DNA from: Dendrophyllia cribrosa
Taxonomy: Eukaryota > Cnidaria > Anthozoa > Scleractinia > Dendrophylliidae
Reading direction: 5' to 3'
NCBI GenBank assembly: GCA_024195265.1
Contig: JAJLRJ010000011.1
Location: forward strand, 20,418,129 to 20,482,128
Length of the DNA stretch: 64,000 bases
The notes below the pieces were generated by a model, which saw nothing but the letters and a program-made list of their open reading frames with translations, did not search any database and was not told the DNA's origin. Of this stretch, positions 1 to 10,531 are shown one piece after another. Both the position numbers and the translations under genes were made by a program. Numbering within the stretch: position 1 is the first letter of the stretch; the number at the start of each line of letters is the position of its first letter.

Positions 1-993
1 TGCCATGTTCTCTTTTGATAGCGTAGACGAGCCACCCCGTGATTGGCGGCACTGAGTGTTAAAATTAATACAACCTTTATCGGACGTCTGAACATTGTAT
101 ATTTTCGGAGTAATAATACTCCGAGTTGCTTCATGCTACAGAAGTTAGACTCCGGCCGTGTGCGACTTTACCATAAAGTAATTGCATTTACTACAGAAAA
201 ACTACTGCAACGGGGCTGGCACCTTCCCTTAATGACCACGTCTCTGCAACGCCCAGAGAATTCTGTCCAAGGGTTGCTGTTGTCAAAAGTTTCGAATGTA
301 CGTTCTTTGCTGACATCTCTCTATGTATACAACTTGTTTTGTCATTTCTAGATGTACAAAGATTCTTTGGCCGATGAAGACACCGAAAATTAATTCCCAA
401 GAGGAACAAAACTGACCGCAGAATGTTACACGCCGACAGTATCTATTATAATGTATTTTGCTCACCATCTCTATGCTCATTGGCTGAGAGCACACAGCTA
501 ATTCACGCTGGCATCGAATTGTGACGTCATATCTAAAGACAGTGGGATTTATGCATGCAGATGTGACGTCATATCTACAGATTTTTACATGCAGAGGCAG
601 CGAGAAAGAAATTACAGTATTTCACAATCTACGAAGGGAAAAGCTAAAAAAGGCTACAAGTTTAGCCTGAAATGGCGAAATTAGTACTTTAAGTAATGGT
701 CCCAGTAAGAAGTAGGCAACCTAACGGCAGGGAATGCAGAAAGGTGTTAATTGTGATATTGTTGAAACCGTCCACCTCATTGGCTAAAACGTGAAAATCT
801 ACCATAACTTAACCAGGTAGTGCATTTATTTCTCTCTAGTTTACTAATTGATTCTCTTTTAGTGAAAACTATTTTGAGTTTTAATGCAACCAAAATTCTA
901 TGTGGGAAACATGTAAAATTAGAAGCCTTTCTTGGCCATTGTTTTGGAGTTTCACGATTGGATGAAATCTTGTAGCACAAAAGAAACATCACT
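1..993. other. Non-coding, nothing recognised
   Basis: I see no domain, splice-consistent exon or structured repeat here. The short open frames have no family resemblance and are typical of chance in AT-rich DNA. Two ACGTCATATCTA segments near 525 and 565 form a short local direct repeat. Confidence 0.5.
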
Positions 994-997
994 TTAA

Positions 998-1633
998 GGA
1001 CGTTCGCGCTAATTGTTTATGCGTATCCTTACTGTGCACGCAATTCGCGTCGCAACGCTATGCTACGTCATGCACGAGCGCGCGCGCAAGAGAAGAAATC
1101 TAAGCACAAGAAGGGCTGGTAACCGTTGCGTTAACTTTGCTTAGATTCAACTCGCTTGGATGGTCGGTGACCCCCAACTTCTTTGCCAATTCTCGACAGA
1201 TTGTGAAAAAATGAACAAAAAATCAATGTAGGAAATTTAAATTTTTTCCATTTTTCTACCCGCGCGACATCGAATCCTGGCAACTTGCGGCTGTCAGAGT
1301 TTGCAAATGCTGTCGTTTACAGATTAGATTTCCTCTAAAGAACGTTACCAGTTGAATGAATTTGCTTAATAGACCCACTCATACAAAATTTGGCACAGAA
1401 AATTGCATTTTAGAGATTCATTAACAATATTTTCAGACTAACAGACATTGGGGCCATATCGAGTAGGGAAAGCCGACTTTTCGAAATTAGGGTCACCTTT
1501 CAGATATCTTATTACCGAAACAAAGTCGGTGACCCCCCATTTTTTTGCATTTCTGACACGAGTAACTCATTGCCTAACTGCAGCAAAAGTTTTATAAAAA
1601 AATCAATGTTAGAAGATTTTCGCGCTAACGTCC
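998..1633. mobile_element. MITE with TTAA target duplication
   Basis: Inverted ends GGACGTTCGCGCTAA (left) and TTCGCGCTAACGTCC (right, reverse sense) are flanked on both sides by TTAA (994-997 and 1634-1637). Two diverged internal segments containing GTCGGTGACCCCC recur about 370 bp apart. No transposase is present. TTAA duplication is typical of piggyBac and Kolobok transposons; which of the two is not decided. Confidence 0.7.
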
Positions 1634-1637
1634 TTAA

Positions 1638-3438
1638 AATAAAGTTCCGGTACATTTTATTAAAAAAAACATGTTGTCCATAGGTTGATGCGCTTCTCTT
1701 ATTGTTATGATACGGATCTATTCCATATTTGGGCAAGCATATCACCTCTTGCACGAGTGAATTCCTCATCTACAATACAGTATGGACTTTCGGGGGCCCT
1801 GAAAATGGCGGATGAACCAACGTAGTCGCGCAATGCAAACTGGGTGGGTCAGATTCTTTAAATGTCTAAAAAAAGAATTATTGAATTCGGTTTTCGCACG
1901 GTAGCGAGAATGATAAAGGCCTTTGTTTGTGCATAGTTAATAGAACAAACTGGTTATGAAGCTCAATAAATTTCAAAAAGAGTGTACAAAGCTGCTTTGT
2001 TTTATGTTGAACGAACCGTGACCCTGCACATTGTTTTGTTTAACGTGTGAGCCCAAATGTTTCTACTGGTCAGTTGCTCATATGCATTTCAATACCTTTT
2101 GTGTTTTGTGCAGGGTCAAGGCAAACGAACAAAAGGAATGGAGAACAAAAACATATAACAAAGGACTGACTGAGTTTCATAACCAGTTTATTCTATTAAC
2201 TATGGTTTGTGTTACCTCGGCCTTGATAATAATTGCTATCCTGCTTCACCTCATCCAACAATTGATAGTTATCATGCAGCTGATCTAAACTAGTTTAGGG
2301 GTCCAAAATGTAAGAAAAATTGTTTTCGATAACTTAATACTAATGATAACTATTTCTGTTCACAATAGTAGCTGTCAACAATTTGTTATCGACACCTATT
2401 ATGGCGGACACCAGGCACCTCGTTGGTATGAAAAAGAGTTAGAGTTAGAGGACCTTATTAGAGTTAGCCGAGTTAGAGTTAGAGTAGTCTCGACCAAATC
2501 GTTTTCATTAAAATTAACCGTGCTATTACGGACTCTCTATAAAGCCTGGTTTTCACGAACAAACTAAGCATAAGCATAAGCGAGAGCATAACAGCGCTTA
2601 TGTCCAGTGAAAACGGGCCCGACATAAGCATAAGCATAAAGATCAATCTAATGCTTATGTCAATGTTCGTTTTCACTTGACGTCAATTCTTATACTTCCG
2701 CTTATGCCTATTCTTATGTCGCTAGTAAAACCAGGTGGTGTCCATTATAGCGGGAGTTGACTGCAGTGGTCAACAGATCATGACCACCGAGGACTTTCAA
2801 GCGATTTCCGATCAGCCGCCATTTGGATGTATTGAACTAGTTTTGATGACATCACAAAGGCGCCAAAATTGTAACGTAAAAATAGTAAACTAAGATAAGC
2901 AAGGATACTAAAACGATTGAAAAGCTAAACTATGTTATTAATAGGCGCAAGAAAAACAATTATCATTAAAAAGGTTGTTTAAATGGGGAATTCAAAACAG
3001 TTACCATTGAAATATCACATGTCCTGGACAAAAACTTAAGATTAGTTATTTGCGGGTTGCTACTATATTTTGTTTTATTATTTGAAAAACAAATTGTTGT
3101 TGTTAAAATAACAGCAATTTATATATAAGCATTTATAGTTCGCAGTTGCTTTCCGTTTCCCTCGGTCTGTATAAGCATGACTTGGCAACTATGTTGCATG
3201 GTAAAGGAGAACTTCAGCTATTTTCATCAGTGAGTCTGCCATTCCTTGATTGGATGGGATTGAGACGAAGGGTTTCTTTTTAAGACTCTGAGGTGGTTGG
3301 GAATGGAAAGCTTTGCTTATAATCGTTCTGTCAGCAGCAGATCCGCCTGGTATATCACACGGTACAACTGAAACGATTAGTTGTATCAATCTTTGGAAAT
3401 CAATCAAACAATTTTTTCATCATTATGGATTTAGTGGA
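1638..3438. other. Non-coding interval
   Basis: Apart from the small MITE at 2545-2735, I see no gene or RNA here. Simple AT-rich sequence dominates. The short open frames at 2031-2288 and 3189-3516 lack domain features and are not called. Confidence 0.5.
2545..2735. mobile_element. Small MITE rich in GCATAA repeats
   Basis: The ends CCTGGTTTTCAC and AAAACCAGG are inverted, and the interior carries many AAGCATAAGC/GCTTATGCTT words in both orientations. Two related copies lie at 7903-8214 and 23696-23900, which supports a family. No clear TSD. Confidence 0.6.
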
Positions 3439-3439
3439 A

Positions 3440-3570
3440 TTTGTGATCTTCGCAGCGTGGAGTCTCAACTTAAGCAGTTAAAAAAATTCAGGCCTGAACG
3501 GGATTTGAAACCATGACCTTGCGATACCGGTGCAATGCTGTATCCACTGAGCTATCAAGCCACATGGATA
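3440..3570 (-). mobile_element. tRNA-derived SINE fragment
   Basis: On the minus strand a tRNA-like head has an A box (TAGCTCAGTGG) and a degenerate B box (GGTTTCAAATCCC). It is followed by GTTCAGGCC and a tail containing CTGCTTAAGTTGAGACTCC. This is the layout of a tRNA-derived SINE, and related sequences are common in cnidarian genomes (recollection, not a search). A second tail-like block, TTGTGATCCTTGCAGTG, lies at about 3675, so two copies or a dimer are possible. It is not called as a functional tRNA because the B box has an inserted T and the acceptor stem is weak. Confidence 0.65.
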
Positions 3571-4000
3571 GATGGTCAATTGTGATATCGTATACCCAAT
3601 GACAGCGAATATATATGAATGTGAATATATGAGAATCATATATTAATGAACTGCGGAGAAACATGAGTGAAATTTGTGATCCTTGCAGTGTGCTCTCAAC
3701 TGCGAAGAAACAAGAAACGTTTCGCAAAACCAGCCGCCATCTTGCTTTTAGAGCCCGCGCACGTCCTCGCTCGCTAACCAGCGGACTGATAAGCGAAACG
3801 ATCGGCTTGGAGCAAGTCTAAGTGCAAAATATTGAAAAACGGCAAAAATCCAGGAGTGGCTGCAACCAGCCCCCCCTTCCCTTGTACCGAGGTGGGGGTA
3901 TAAGTTTGCGTGTACTTACGAGGGTTAAGCTCCGTGTAGATACCAAAATAACGGGAAAACAAGAAAAGGAAACAATTAATGCTATGTGCCACTATTACAG

Positions 4001-4012
4001 TTTATTTTTATT
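4001..4012 (-). promoter_or_regulatory. Candidate polyadenylation signals for the apyrase gene
   Basis: Two AATAAA hexamers on the minus strand, about 110 nt after the apyrase stop codon. Their position fits a 3' UTR; this is inference only. Confidence 0.4.
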
Positions 4013-4119
4013 CCCCTCAATCTATGTCACTACTTGCTACTTTTCCAGTTCCTTTAACGCTTTAGGCGTTCTCTTTAAACATTTTTACCTCAAATGATTC
4101 CACAGTAGGATCAAATTAT

Positions 4120-5373
4120 CTATTCGTGTAAGATCCCTGTGTTATGTAGTACTGCACCAAGTGTCCAACTCAGGTCAAACCCATTCAGTGAATCAGCCAC
4201 CCTTATAATTTGATAAGAACCAAGCTGGTAGCCTACAGTGAACAGCTGGTAAATGTATACAGCACCAAAGCAATTATTTTTAGCGTAAGGGTCTTCGCTT
4301 ATCTCGTTATAATCCTTCTCACAAAACGATTTAGCGGCCTTTATTACCTTACGGGGCGTGGCTATATTTCTTTTGCAATCAGAACAAACCGCATCTATAT
4401 CTGTTAAGACGTAATAGATAGCCGACATTCCGTAAAATTTCCCTTCTAACTTGGGTTGGTCAGAGAAAGGGCACTTTTCCAAATCTGATGATTGACAGAA
4501 AAACAAATCGCGGATTATTGCCTTACAGAGTCCAACCTTAGCTGTCCCTTCAAATATGCGTTCTTGATCATGAAACTCTAGGGGTCCTTTAAAACCTTTA
4601 TTATGACAAGGACTTTGGACGACACATTCAGGATTTTCAGTGCAATTTTCCTTTTTGGCAATGAATTCTAGGTAGGTTTCTCGAGCTTGGTCTTGCCCAT
4701 ACCCCAGATAAGTGCGAGCAAAAAGGCTATAGTTGCGTCCCCCAACATCAATCACAAAAACATCGGGGTTGGTTTTATCGTCACACTCCCAAGCATTTTG
4801 AGGAGATGCCCCTCCGAGATCTAAACCTCCATAGGATTTTTTATCTGTACCGAAAACGCCTCTCAGAAAATTAACAGTAACCCAAGAATAGATCCCTTCG
4901 ACCGCCCCTTTTATGATTCGAGCATCAGTGTCGTCTTCAAATAAAAATGGACATTTGGTTTTGTCATTAAACAGTTTTCTAACTTCAATTAAAAGAGCAT
5001 CTGACTGATCTTCAGGCAACAGCCTCATTCCAGCTGTCGCCAGTAAATATATTGGGGTGGACGAGTGCTTGTCTTGTGGGATGGTTTTCTTGGCAGATTC
5101 CAATAAAGGCATCAAGTAAGCTTCAACTTGAGAAGGGTCGTCATGAAGGTCATCAAGTCCAGGTTGAACTTTATGGGGATCAGCATCAAACGGAATGACT
5201 TCAGATGGTTGTAACGAGGGTCCACTGGCCAAAAACTGGTTGATTTCCATCCGTGTTTCACTTGATCCTGCATCAAACAATATGGCGTATTCAACATGGC
5301 CAGCGTCTTGCTCTGCTGTAAAAATGACATGTGCGAAACAGACCAGGACCATAACTACTTCCAATGCTTTCAT
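4120..5373 (-). CDS. Secreted ectonucleoside triphosphate diphosphohydrolase (apyrase, GDA1/CD39 family)
   Basis: The 417-residue protein should hydrolyse extracellular or luminal nucleoside tri- and diphosphates. All five apyrase conserved regions are visible: ACR1 DAGSSETRMEI (D34), ACR2 ATAGMR (112-117), ACR3 EGIYSWVTVN (159-168), ACR4 LDLGGASPQ (184-192) and ACR5 SWTLG near 402. Residues 1-20 are a clear signal peptide (MKALEVVMVLVCFAHVIFTA). There is no C-terminal membrane anchor, unlike ENTPD1-3, so a soluble secreted enzyme is expected. At 417 aa it is the size of soluble family members (about 400-430). ACR4 has Pro where the family usually has Thr/Ser after GGAS, which could alter activity. 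The whole frame is one exon, so it is an intronless gene or a retrocopy. The start follows an AAACAAAATG context with the signal peptide directly after it. Confidence 0.93.
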   Translation of the reverse strand: MKALEVVMVLVCFAHVIFTAEQDAGHVEYAILFDAGSSETRMEINQFLASGPSLQPSEVIPFDADPHKVQPGLDDLHDDPSQVEAYLMPLLESAKKTIPQDKHSSTPIYLLATAGMRLLPEDQSDALLIEVRKLFNDKTKCPFLFEDDTDARIIKGAVEGIYSWVTVNFLRGVFGTDKKSYGGLDLGGASPQNAWECDDKTNPDVFVIDVGGRNYSLFARTYLGYGQDQARETYLEFIAKKENCTENPECVVQSPCHNKGFKGPLEFHDQERIFEGTAKVGLCKAIIRDLFFCQSSDLEKCPFSDQPKLEGKFYGMSAIYYVLTDIDAVCSDCKRNIATPRKVIKAAKSFCEKDYNEISEDPYAKNNCFGAVYIYQLFTVGYQLGSYQIIRVADSLNGFDLSWTLGAVLHNTGILHE

Positions 5374-5737
5374 TTTGTTTCTTGTGAACTAAAAAATAAA
5401 TGAACGACAGTAGTTTTAAACATGAAGCGTTCACATATAGACGTGCTGAGGATCGGTCCCGGATAATAGTCAGGAAATTAGTGGGCTTACTTTTGCTTTG
5501 CGCTGTTTTATTCTTCTCTGAACAAGTATAAAATCGTTGAAAATATACTTTTCGAACATCAATTCTACGAAATCCACGCTCACGATATGGTTTTAAGCCT
5601 TGCAACAATATATACATTTTTTAATTTTTTTTTAATGTGTTCTATTTTGAACGTTGAAAAGCCAACCTTCACCTAAATGTGATAAAATCTTATCTTCTTA
5701 TCTTATCTTCTAGCGAGAGCTAGAACACTGAAAACGT
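5374..5737. other. Upstream region of the apyrase gene
   Basis: This would hold the apyrase promoter and 5' UTR on the minus strand. I see no definite TATA box or initiator. A short TATCTTCT tandem duplication lies near 5690-5712. Confidence 0.3.
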
Positions 5738-5745
5738 CTTTTAAT

Positions 5746-5877
5746 CCCGGGGGGGGGGGGGGGGGGGGTGGGGATACTATTGATTACTATACTCTATCCC
5801 AGACTAAACTGCCTGAAAACCATACCCTTCACAGCGGCACATACCTATATAGCTCATATATGGGAGTACCGCCCGGG
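5746..5877. mobile_element. CCCGGG-ended MITE with 8-bp TSD
   Basis: The element starts CCCGGGG, followed by a G-run, and ends GCCCGGG. It is flanked by a perfect 8-bp duplication, CTTTTAAT (5738-5745 and 5878-5885). Its right half (ACAGCGGCAC, AGCTCATATATGGGAGTACC) matches the right end of the larger copy at 12700-13118, of which it is probably a shorter deletion form. An 8-bp TSD fits hAT or P superfamilies. Confidence 0.85.
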
Positions 5878-5885
5878 CTTTTAAT

Positions 5886-6201
5886 CCAGTTATATTTAGA
5901 AGAGGTTTGCATTATCCGCCGAGACTCCACCAATTTCAATCCAATCTCAAATACTTTCTCACAAAATGTTGTCGTTTTTCTCCTTTTCTTATAGTCCAAT
6001 TTTAAAATAAGAACCGACCTTGGAGTTGTTTTTTCTAGGTTTTGCATTTGTCTTGCCGCGAGGGTCAGCATGTTGGCACAATGTGTTGGATGTTGGCAGC
6101 CGCGAATAAACATAAAAGTCAGAACAGTCTTTAGTGTGTAGAAAAGGTTAATTTTGAAGAAAAATCCAAAGATATATCAAATGGTTCGTATCTAAGAATA
6201 A
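5886..6201. other. Non-coding interval
   Basis: No recognisable gene or repeat structure. Confidence 0.4.
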
Positions 6202-6203
6202 TA

Positions 6204-6373
6204 GGCCATTTCCGAGTTGCCTTTAGCCCCACTATCAAAGCGAGGCTAGGTGCGAAACCTTTCATATGAAAATGAGTTTTTATTTGCATGTGAATGAAAA
6301 CTCATTTTCATATGAAAGGTTGAGCACCTAGCCTCGCTTTGACAACGAGGCGTAAAGTAACTCGGAAATGGCC
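6204..6373. mobile_element. Palindromic MITE (GGCCATTTCCGAG family), copy 1
   Basis: The whole element folds on itself. Ends GGCCATTTCCGAG and CTCGGAAATGGCC are inverted, as are the internal blocks AAAGCGAGGCTAGGTGCGAA and TTTCATATGAAAATGAG. TA dinucleotides flank both ends. A second copy of the family lies at 35811-36000. Confidence 0.8.
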
Positions 6374-6377
6374 TATT

Positions 6378-6605
6378 GTTTTGGCGGCCCTTCTGTTTCA
6401 TGATCGTTAGTTTGGTTGTCAGACATTATTGTTTGTAATAAGTGCTGGGATAGGGGGCGTGCCCTACACCTTTGTAGAGGTGTATGTAAAACCAGGAACC
6501 CACCCGGAACACCACGGAAACCCCGCAATCTACTCGGAACCCTTTGGAACCTGTCCAGAGCCTACCCGAAACCTCCCAAAAAGTACTCGGAAGCTACCCG
6601 AAACG
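6378..6605 (+). repeat. Direct repeat C, copy 1
   Basis: Starts with GGCCCTTCTGTTTCATGA and contains GTGCTGGGA..AGGGGGCGTG and many CCCGGAA/ACTCGGAA words. It matches 7550-7790 in the same orientation at roughly 80 % by eye. Frames across it are proline-rich by composition and not considered genes. Confidence 0.7.
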
Positions 6606-7000
6606 AAAAAAATAAATTAATGAATAAATGAATAAATACATGTAGAAATGAATTATTAAAACTAAATAACATGAAATAGAAATAACAAATAAAATGAAAC
6701 CATGAACAAAAGATTTAGCCAAATCACTGGTTTTTATCTCTTCTGCCATGCATTACTTGCAATGTTAAAGCCAAAAACGTGCTTTAAAACAGACGCTCAC
6801 TTCAGCCTAAAAACCTACCGATATAAAAGGTATCGCACGGCTTCAATTTTAGAAGTAGGTGTGCTTAATGATTTCGGAATTCGCAGTTTTTTGAAACCGC
6901 AAGTCGTAAAAATTCTAAGCAGACACCCCAACGCCTTTTGTTTTCGGCGAGTTTTGTTTTTGATATTTTTGTGTATATCGTTCATGATTCACCAAACTTA

Positions 7001-7400
7001 AACCCGAGAAATGTTATGTGATCTATTGTTTAGACTGGAAGCCTTGCACTATGTTACAAACTGTAAGTATCGCTCACCTTCCTATCTTCACTGAATCCTC
7101 GATATGGCACAACAGGCAGCCTGTTAGGCTTGATTTATATCTTTGTTACAGATCAACGTAAGCTATACAAGCCAAATTGGAGCAAGTAAACCTCTCGCAT
7201 GTGACCACCTTCTCGGTATTACAAAAGCGCCCAACTTAAAGTGCGTGGTTCCGGGCGGTTCTGCTGTGTTACTACGATACCAAGAGTTTTTCGCGAAAAA
7301 TGCTTATCAAAATAGTTGTAACTGGCCGCTGATTTAAAGATTTAAGGACAGTAAAATTATCCTATCTCTATATGAATGAACTTCAAGGACAACTTTGTAG
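7001..7400 (+). repeat. Repeat A, contiguous copy
   Basis: Contains TAGACTGGAAGCC, ACAAACTGTAAGTATCGCTC, GGCAGCCTGTTAGG and CTTTGTTACAGATCAACGTA. The same blocks, in the same order, are found split at 8941-9057 and 9905-10390. A GTAAGT...TTACAG pair inside resembles a small intron, but no coding sequence surrounds it. Confidence 0.65.
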
Positions 7401-7549
7401 CCTTTACACTTTATTTAAAACGCTAAATGTAAATAAAATGGATACATTTTAATATAACGATGGACCAGCGGCGAGAAAACGATACCATAACAACCCAAAA
7501 AACTTTTAAAAATCGAAAGATATAAAAGAATAAGGGAATAAAATGATAA

Positions 7550-7790
7550 AAGTTTTGACGGCCCTTCTGTTTCATGACCGTTAGTTCGGTTGTCGGACAT
7601 TATTGTTTGTAATTTAAGCCAACAGCAAAGTGCTGGGAAGGGGGCGTGTCCTACATCTGTATAGCGGTGTCTGTAAAACTCGGAATCCACCAGGAACACC
7701 CCGGAGCCCCCGAAATCTACTCGGAAGACTCCGGAAACTACCCAGAGCCTGCCCGAAACCTCTCAGAAAGTACTCGAAAGATAACTTGAC
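7550..7790 (+). repeat. Direct repeat C, copy 2
   Basis: Partner of 6378-6605, same orientation and order of blocks. It is preceded near 7460 by GACCAGCGGCGAGAAAACGA, which recurs near 11748, so the wider segment is composite. Confidence 0.7.
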
Positions 7791-7902
7791 CGGAACAAAT
7801 AAAATATATATACCTAATTGCAATAACGTTGTCATAGAAAAATGAAAAATGTAAAAACGAAGAATGAAGAAAGGCCAATAGCACGCTCAATTTAAATTAA
7901 CA

Positions 7903-8214
7903 ATGTGACACAAGCATAGCATAAGCACAAGAAGAACGAACACGTTCGTTCTTCTTGTGCTTATGCTATGCTTGTGTCACATTTATGTCAAGTGAGAACG
8001 GGGATGAAATAAGCACAAGCATAAGCACAAGGCAGTCAACCAAATCATCCGCCATCTTTGATTCGGATCTCACAGCCGAGGAAAGCTGGTATCGAGAATT
8101 TCGTTCATACTGCGCTTGCGTATGTCTTTATGCTTATGTTCTGACGTTCTCACTTGCTTTTCGGCCGATTATGCTTATGCTTATGCTTGTGCTTATGCGC
8201 TAGTGAAAACCAGC
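7903..8214. mobile_element. GCATAA-type MITE with an 80-bp perfect palindrome at its left end
   Basis: Positions 7903-7941 and 7944-7982 are perfect 39-bp inverted arms around a 2-nt centre. The rest carries the AAGCATAAGC words of the family, and the right end reads GCTAGTGAAAACCAG as in the copy at 2545-2735. Confidence 0.7.
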
Positions 8215-8515
8215 CTTTAAGCGTAAAAACCTGCCGATATATATATGGCTTCAATTTCAGAAGTAGCGACGCTTTCATTCATCTACCCTGTCTCTCCTCG
8301 TAGAGAATAGGGCCATCAATCCTCCTCCTCAAAGTTATTGTGTCCCTGGCTGTAGTCCCTGCTTCTTCCCAGGTTCTAAATAATAGCTGTGTCCTTTCTT
8401 TTTCGACGGTTGTTCGCCACATCTCTCTTGGCTGTCCTCTCCTGGGCTTGCCTTCCGGAGTTCATGTTAATGTGACCCTTGGGTTCTTCATTTCGAATTC
8501 ATACTGTTTTGAAGA

Positions 8516-8577
8516 AGAAGAAGAAGAAGAAGAAGAAGAAGAAGAAGAGGAGGAGGAGAAGAAGAAGAAGAAGAATA
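8516..8577 (+). repeat. (GAA)n/(GAG)n microsatellite
   Basis: About 20 trinucleotide units. It produces a Glu/Lys-rich frame of no significance. Confidence 0.9.
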
Positions 8578-8649
8578 ACAATATTTTAACAGAGGAATCC
8601 CTCACCGAATTGGTTTTCAGGAAGGTCCTGAGTTAAATTATACTTTTGA

Positions 8650-9061
8650 ACAAGAAGTTGTACACAGCTTGAACTCGTGGCGCATTTAAATTATTGCAGC
8701 ATTGATTCCCGAGTGTTTTGAGTGCTTTTACGGAGAAACATAAGCTTAAAATTATGTCTAATCAAAGGCTCCTGAGCCAACCCGTGAAGAAGAAATGCTA
8801 ACGCGTAACGCAATATTGCCGTAAGCTTATGTTTTCACACTGACACGGTTCGATATTTAAAAAAAAAATTAAACGTAAGGATTTTTGACGCAAGTGTTGT
8901 ATTTTCGCGCATCGATGAGAGAGTATGCGAAAATTAAACCCGCGGAATGTCATATAATACATTGTTTAGACTGGAAGCCTTGTACTATTTTACAAACTGT
9001 AAGTATCGCTCACTTTCCTAAACCCTCGATAAGGCACAACAGGCAGCCTGTTAGGATTAAT

Positions 9062-9102
<41 letters not shown>

Positions 9103-9902
9103 GAAGAAGAAGAAGAAGAAAAAGAAGAAGAAATATTAAAAAAAAAATAATAATAAACGTAAGGATTTTTGACGAACGCAAAAAAAAAAACAGACCTTAA
9201 TTACTTTCATAATGTCCAGTCCGAAGAAAGAAAAAAAAAAAAAGGTCTCGAGCGTGACTTCAACTCGGGCCGTCCGGGGTTAAGCCAAAACATCAATCCA
9301 CTTCTCTATCGAAGTAAACTTGGTCAATTAGGACTGAATTTTATTATTTTAGGGTAGATACGCATCCAAACGCGTGTCTCGGTTGAAACATCCTTTTAAA
9401 TCGATTTTAACGTTGGACTAAAAACTCCAAATGCGAAACATCTTTAAGCTTATTGTTGTTTACGATTCGTTTAAATCAAATTTATTATTGTTATCGCTGG
9501 ATTCACGTTGTTCTTGTTACGAAACGTATTCGTAACAAAGAATTACTTACAAAGTTTACAGCTGATGGAATCGAGGAGCGAGCGAGTGAGTGAGTGAGTG
9601 AATTTTATTTAGTCACCGTTTCCGATAACCCGTTCATTACGCTTTCACGTATACACGGGTTTAAAAGTAAGACTACACTACATTCACTACATTCAGTAGC
9701 CGACTTGTACACTGTAGTTCTTTATTTTGCTTGTCACTGTCAACACACGGAGGAATTCTGTGGTATGTATTTCATGGCTGAAAGCCATATAGTCATCGAC
9801 ATAAACTAAAATATGCGTGCAGAAATTTGCATGCGCTAATGTCACACGAAAAAAAAGAAGAAACGTCGGAGCCGGATTTACAACTCGTGTGCTTCGCCAC
9901 GA
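8650..9902 (-). repeat. Repeat B, copy 1 (interrupted)
   Basis: Begins at the outer block TACACAGCTTGAACTCGTGG and ends with CGCCACGAGTAAT, so inverted ACTCGTGGCG words lie near both ends. It matches 10532-11675 and, in opposite orientation, 41600-42740. It contains a degenerate tRNA-like segment (about 9243-9320, minus) and TTACGAAACGTATTCGTAAC, a palindrome. It is interrupted at 8891-9154 by an insertion with a ~20-bp target duplication. Confidence 0.75.
8891..9154 (+). mobile_element. Retroposed insertion with (AAT)n(AAG)n tail and ~20-bp TSD
   Basis: The 20-bp sequence AAACGTAAGGATTTTTGACG flanks this segment at 8871-8890 and 9155-9174. In the other two copies of repeat B the sequence occurs once, so those copies show the empty site. 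The insert carries the left half of repeat A and ends in a trinucleotide microsatellite and A-rich tail. That is what target-primed reverse transcription by a LINE-type machinery leaves behind. Confidence 0.8.
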
Positions 9903-9904
9903 GT

Positions 9905-10390
9905 AATTATACCTTTGTTACAGATCAACGTACAGCACGAGACAGGAAAAGTTATAACATGTAAACCTATCGTATATGTCCATCTTCTCTGCTTTACATA
10001 TTTAAGATGCCCAACTTATAGTCGGTCTGTTCACAGACTTTTCCTTTTGAGCCGAGCGCGCAAGCGAAGCGAGCGCGCGAGTGCGAGCGCGGCGCGCGAG
10101 AACGAGCTCGGAAGGCGAGGGACTCGTTCTCGCGCTACGCGCTCGCACTTGCGCGCGTTCGCTTCGCTCGCGATGGGCTGAAAAATAAATCGGTCTGTAG
10201 ACAGACTAAACTTATAGGGGTGGTTCCTCTCCGGGCAGTTCTACTCTGTTACTACAATACCAAGAGTTTTCCACACACAAAAAATGCTTATCAAAATATT
10301 TGTAACTGGCCGCTGATTTAAGTATTCAAGGACATTGAAACTATCCTATCTTGATATGGATGGCCGTTTAGAACAACTTTGTAGCTTTAA
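9905..10390 (+). repeat. Repeat A, right half
   Basis: Matches 7140-7400 block by block (CTTTGTTACAGATCAACGTA, GATACCAAGAG-type, AACTGGCCGCTGATTTAA). It is separated from its left half by the right part of repeat B and interrupted by the MITE at 10021-10208. Confidence 0.65.
10021..10208. mobile_element. GC-rich hairpin MITE with 8-bp TSD
   Basis: Flanked by AACTTATA on both sides (10013-10020 and 10209-10216). The matching uninterrupted sequence in repeat A near 7230 (CCCAACTTAAAG) shows the empty site. The interior is a long GC-rich inverted structure built from GAGCGCG/CGCGCTC words, and the ends carry GTCTGTTCACAGAC and GTCTGTAGACAGAC. An 8-bp TSD suggests hAT-type mobilisation. Confidence 0.8.
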
Positions 10391-10531
10391 ACCAGGAGCC
10401 CATAATCCCGGAGCGTGCAACTTTCAAACTGCACCTGTGAAACGGCGTTTTTACAAGTAGGTTTATTTTTAGATAAGCCTTTCCGGTGAATTTGTTTCGG
10501 AAAACCAATCACAAGCAATTGCATAATTAAC

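Noticed and set aside
6416..6631. Proline-rich frames in repeat C (also 7630-7845)
   Set aside because: Generated by CCCGGAA-type repeats; the two copies differ by frame-disrupting indels.
8340..8636. 98-residue frame with poly-Glu and poly-Lys
   Set aside because: GAA microsatellite; the preceding residues have no domain similarity.
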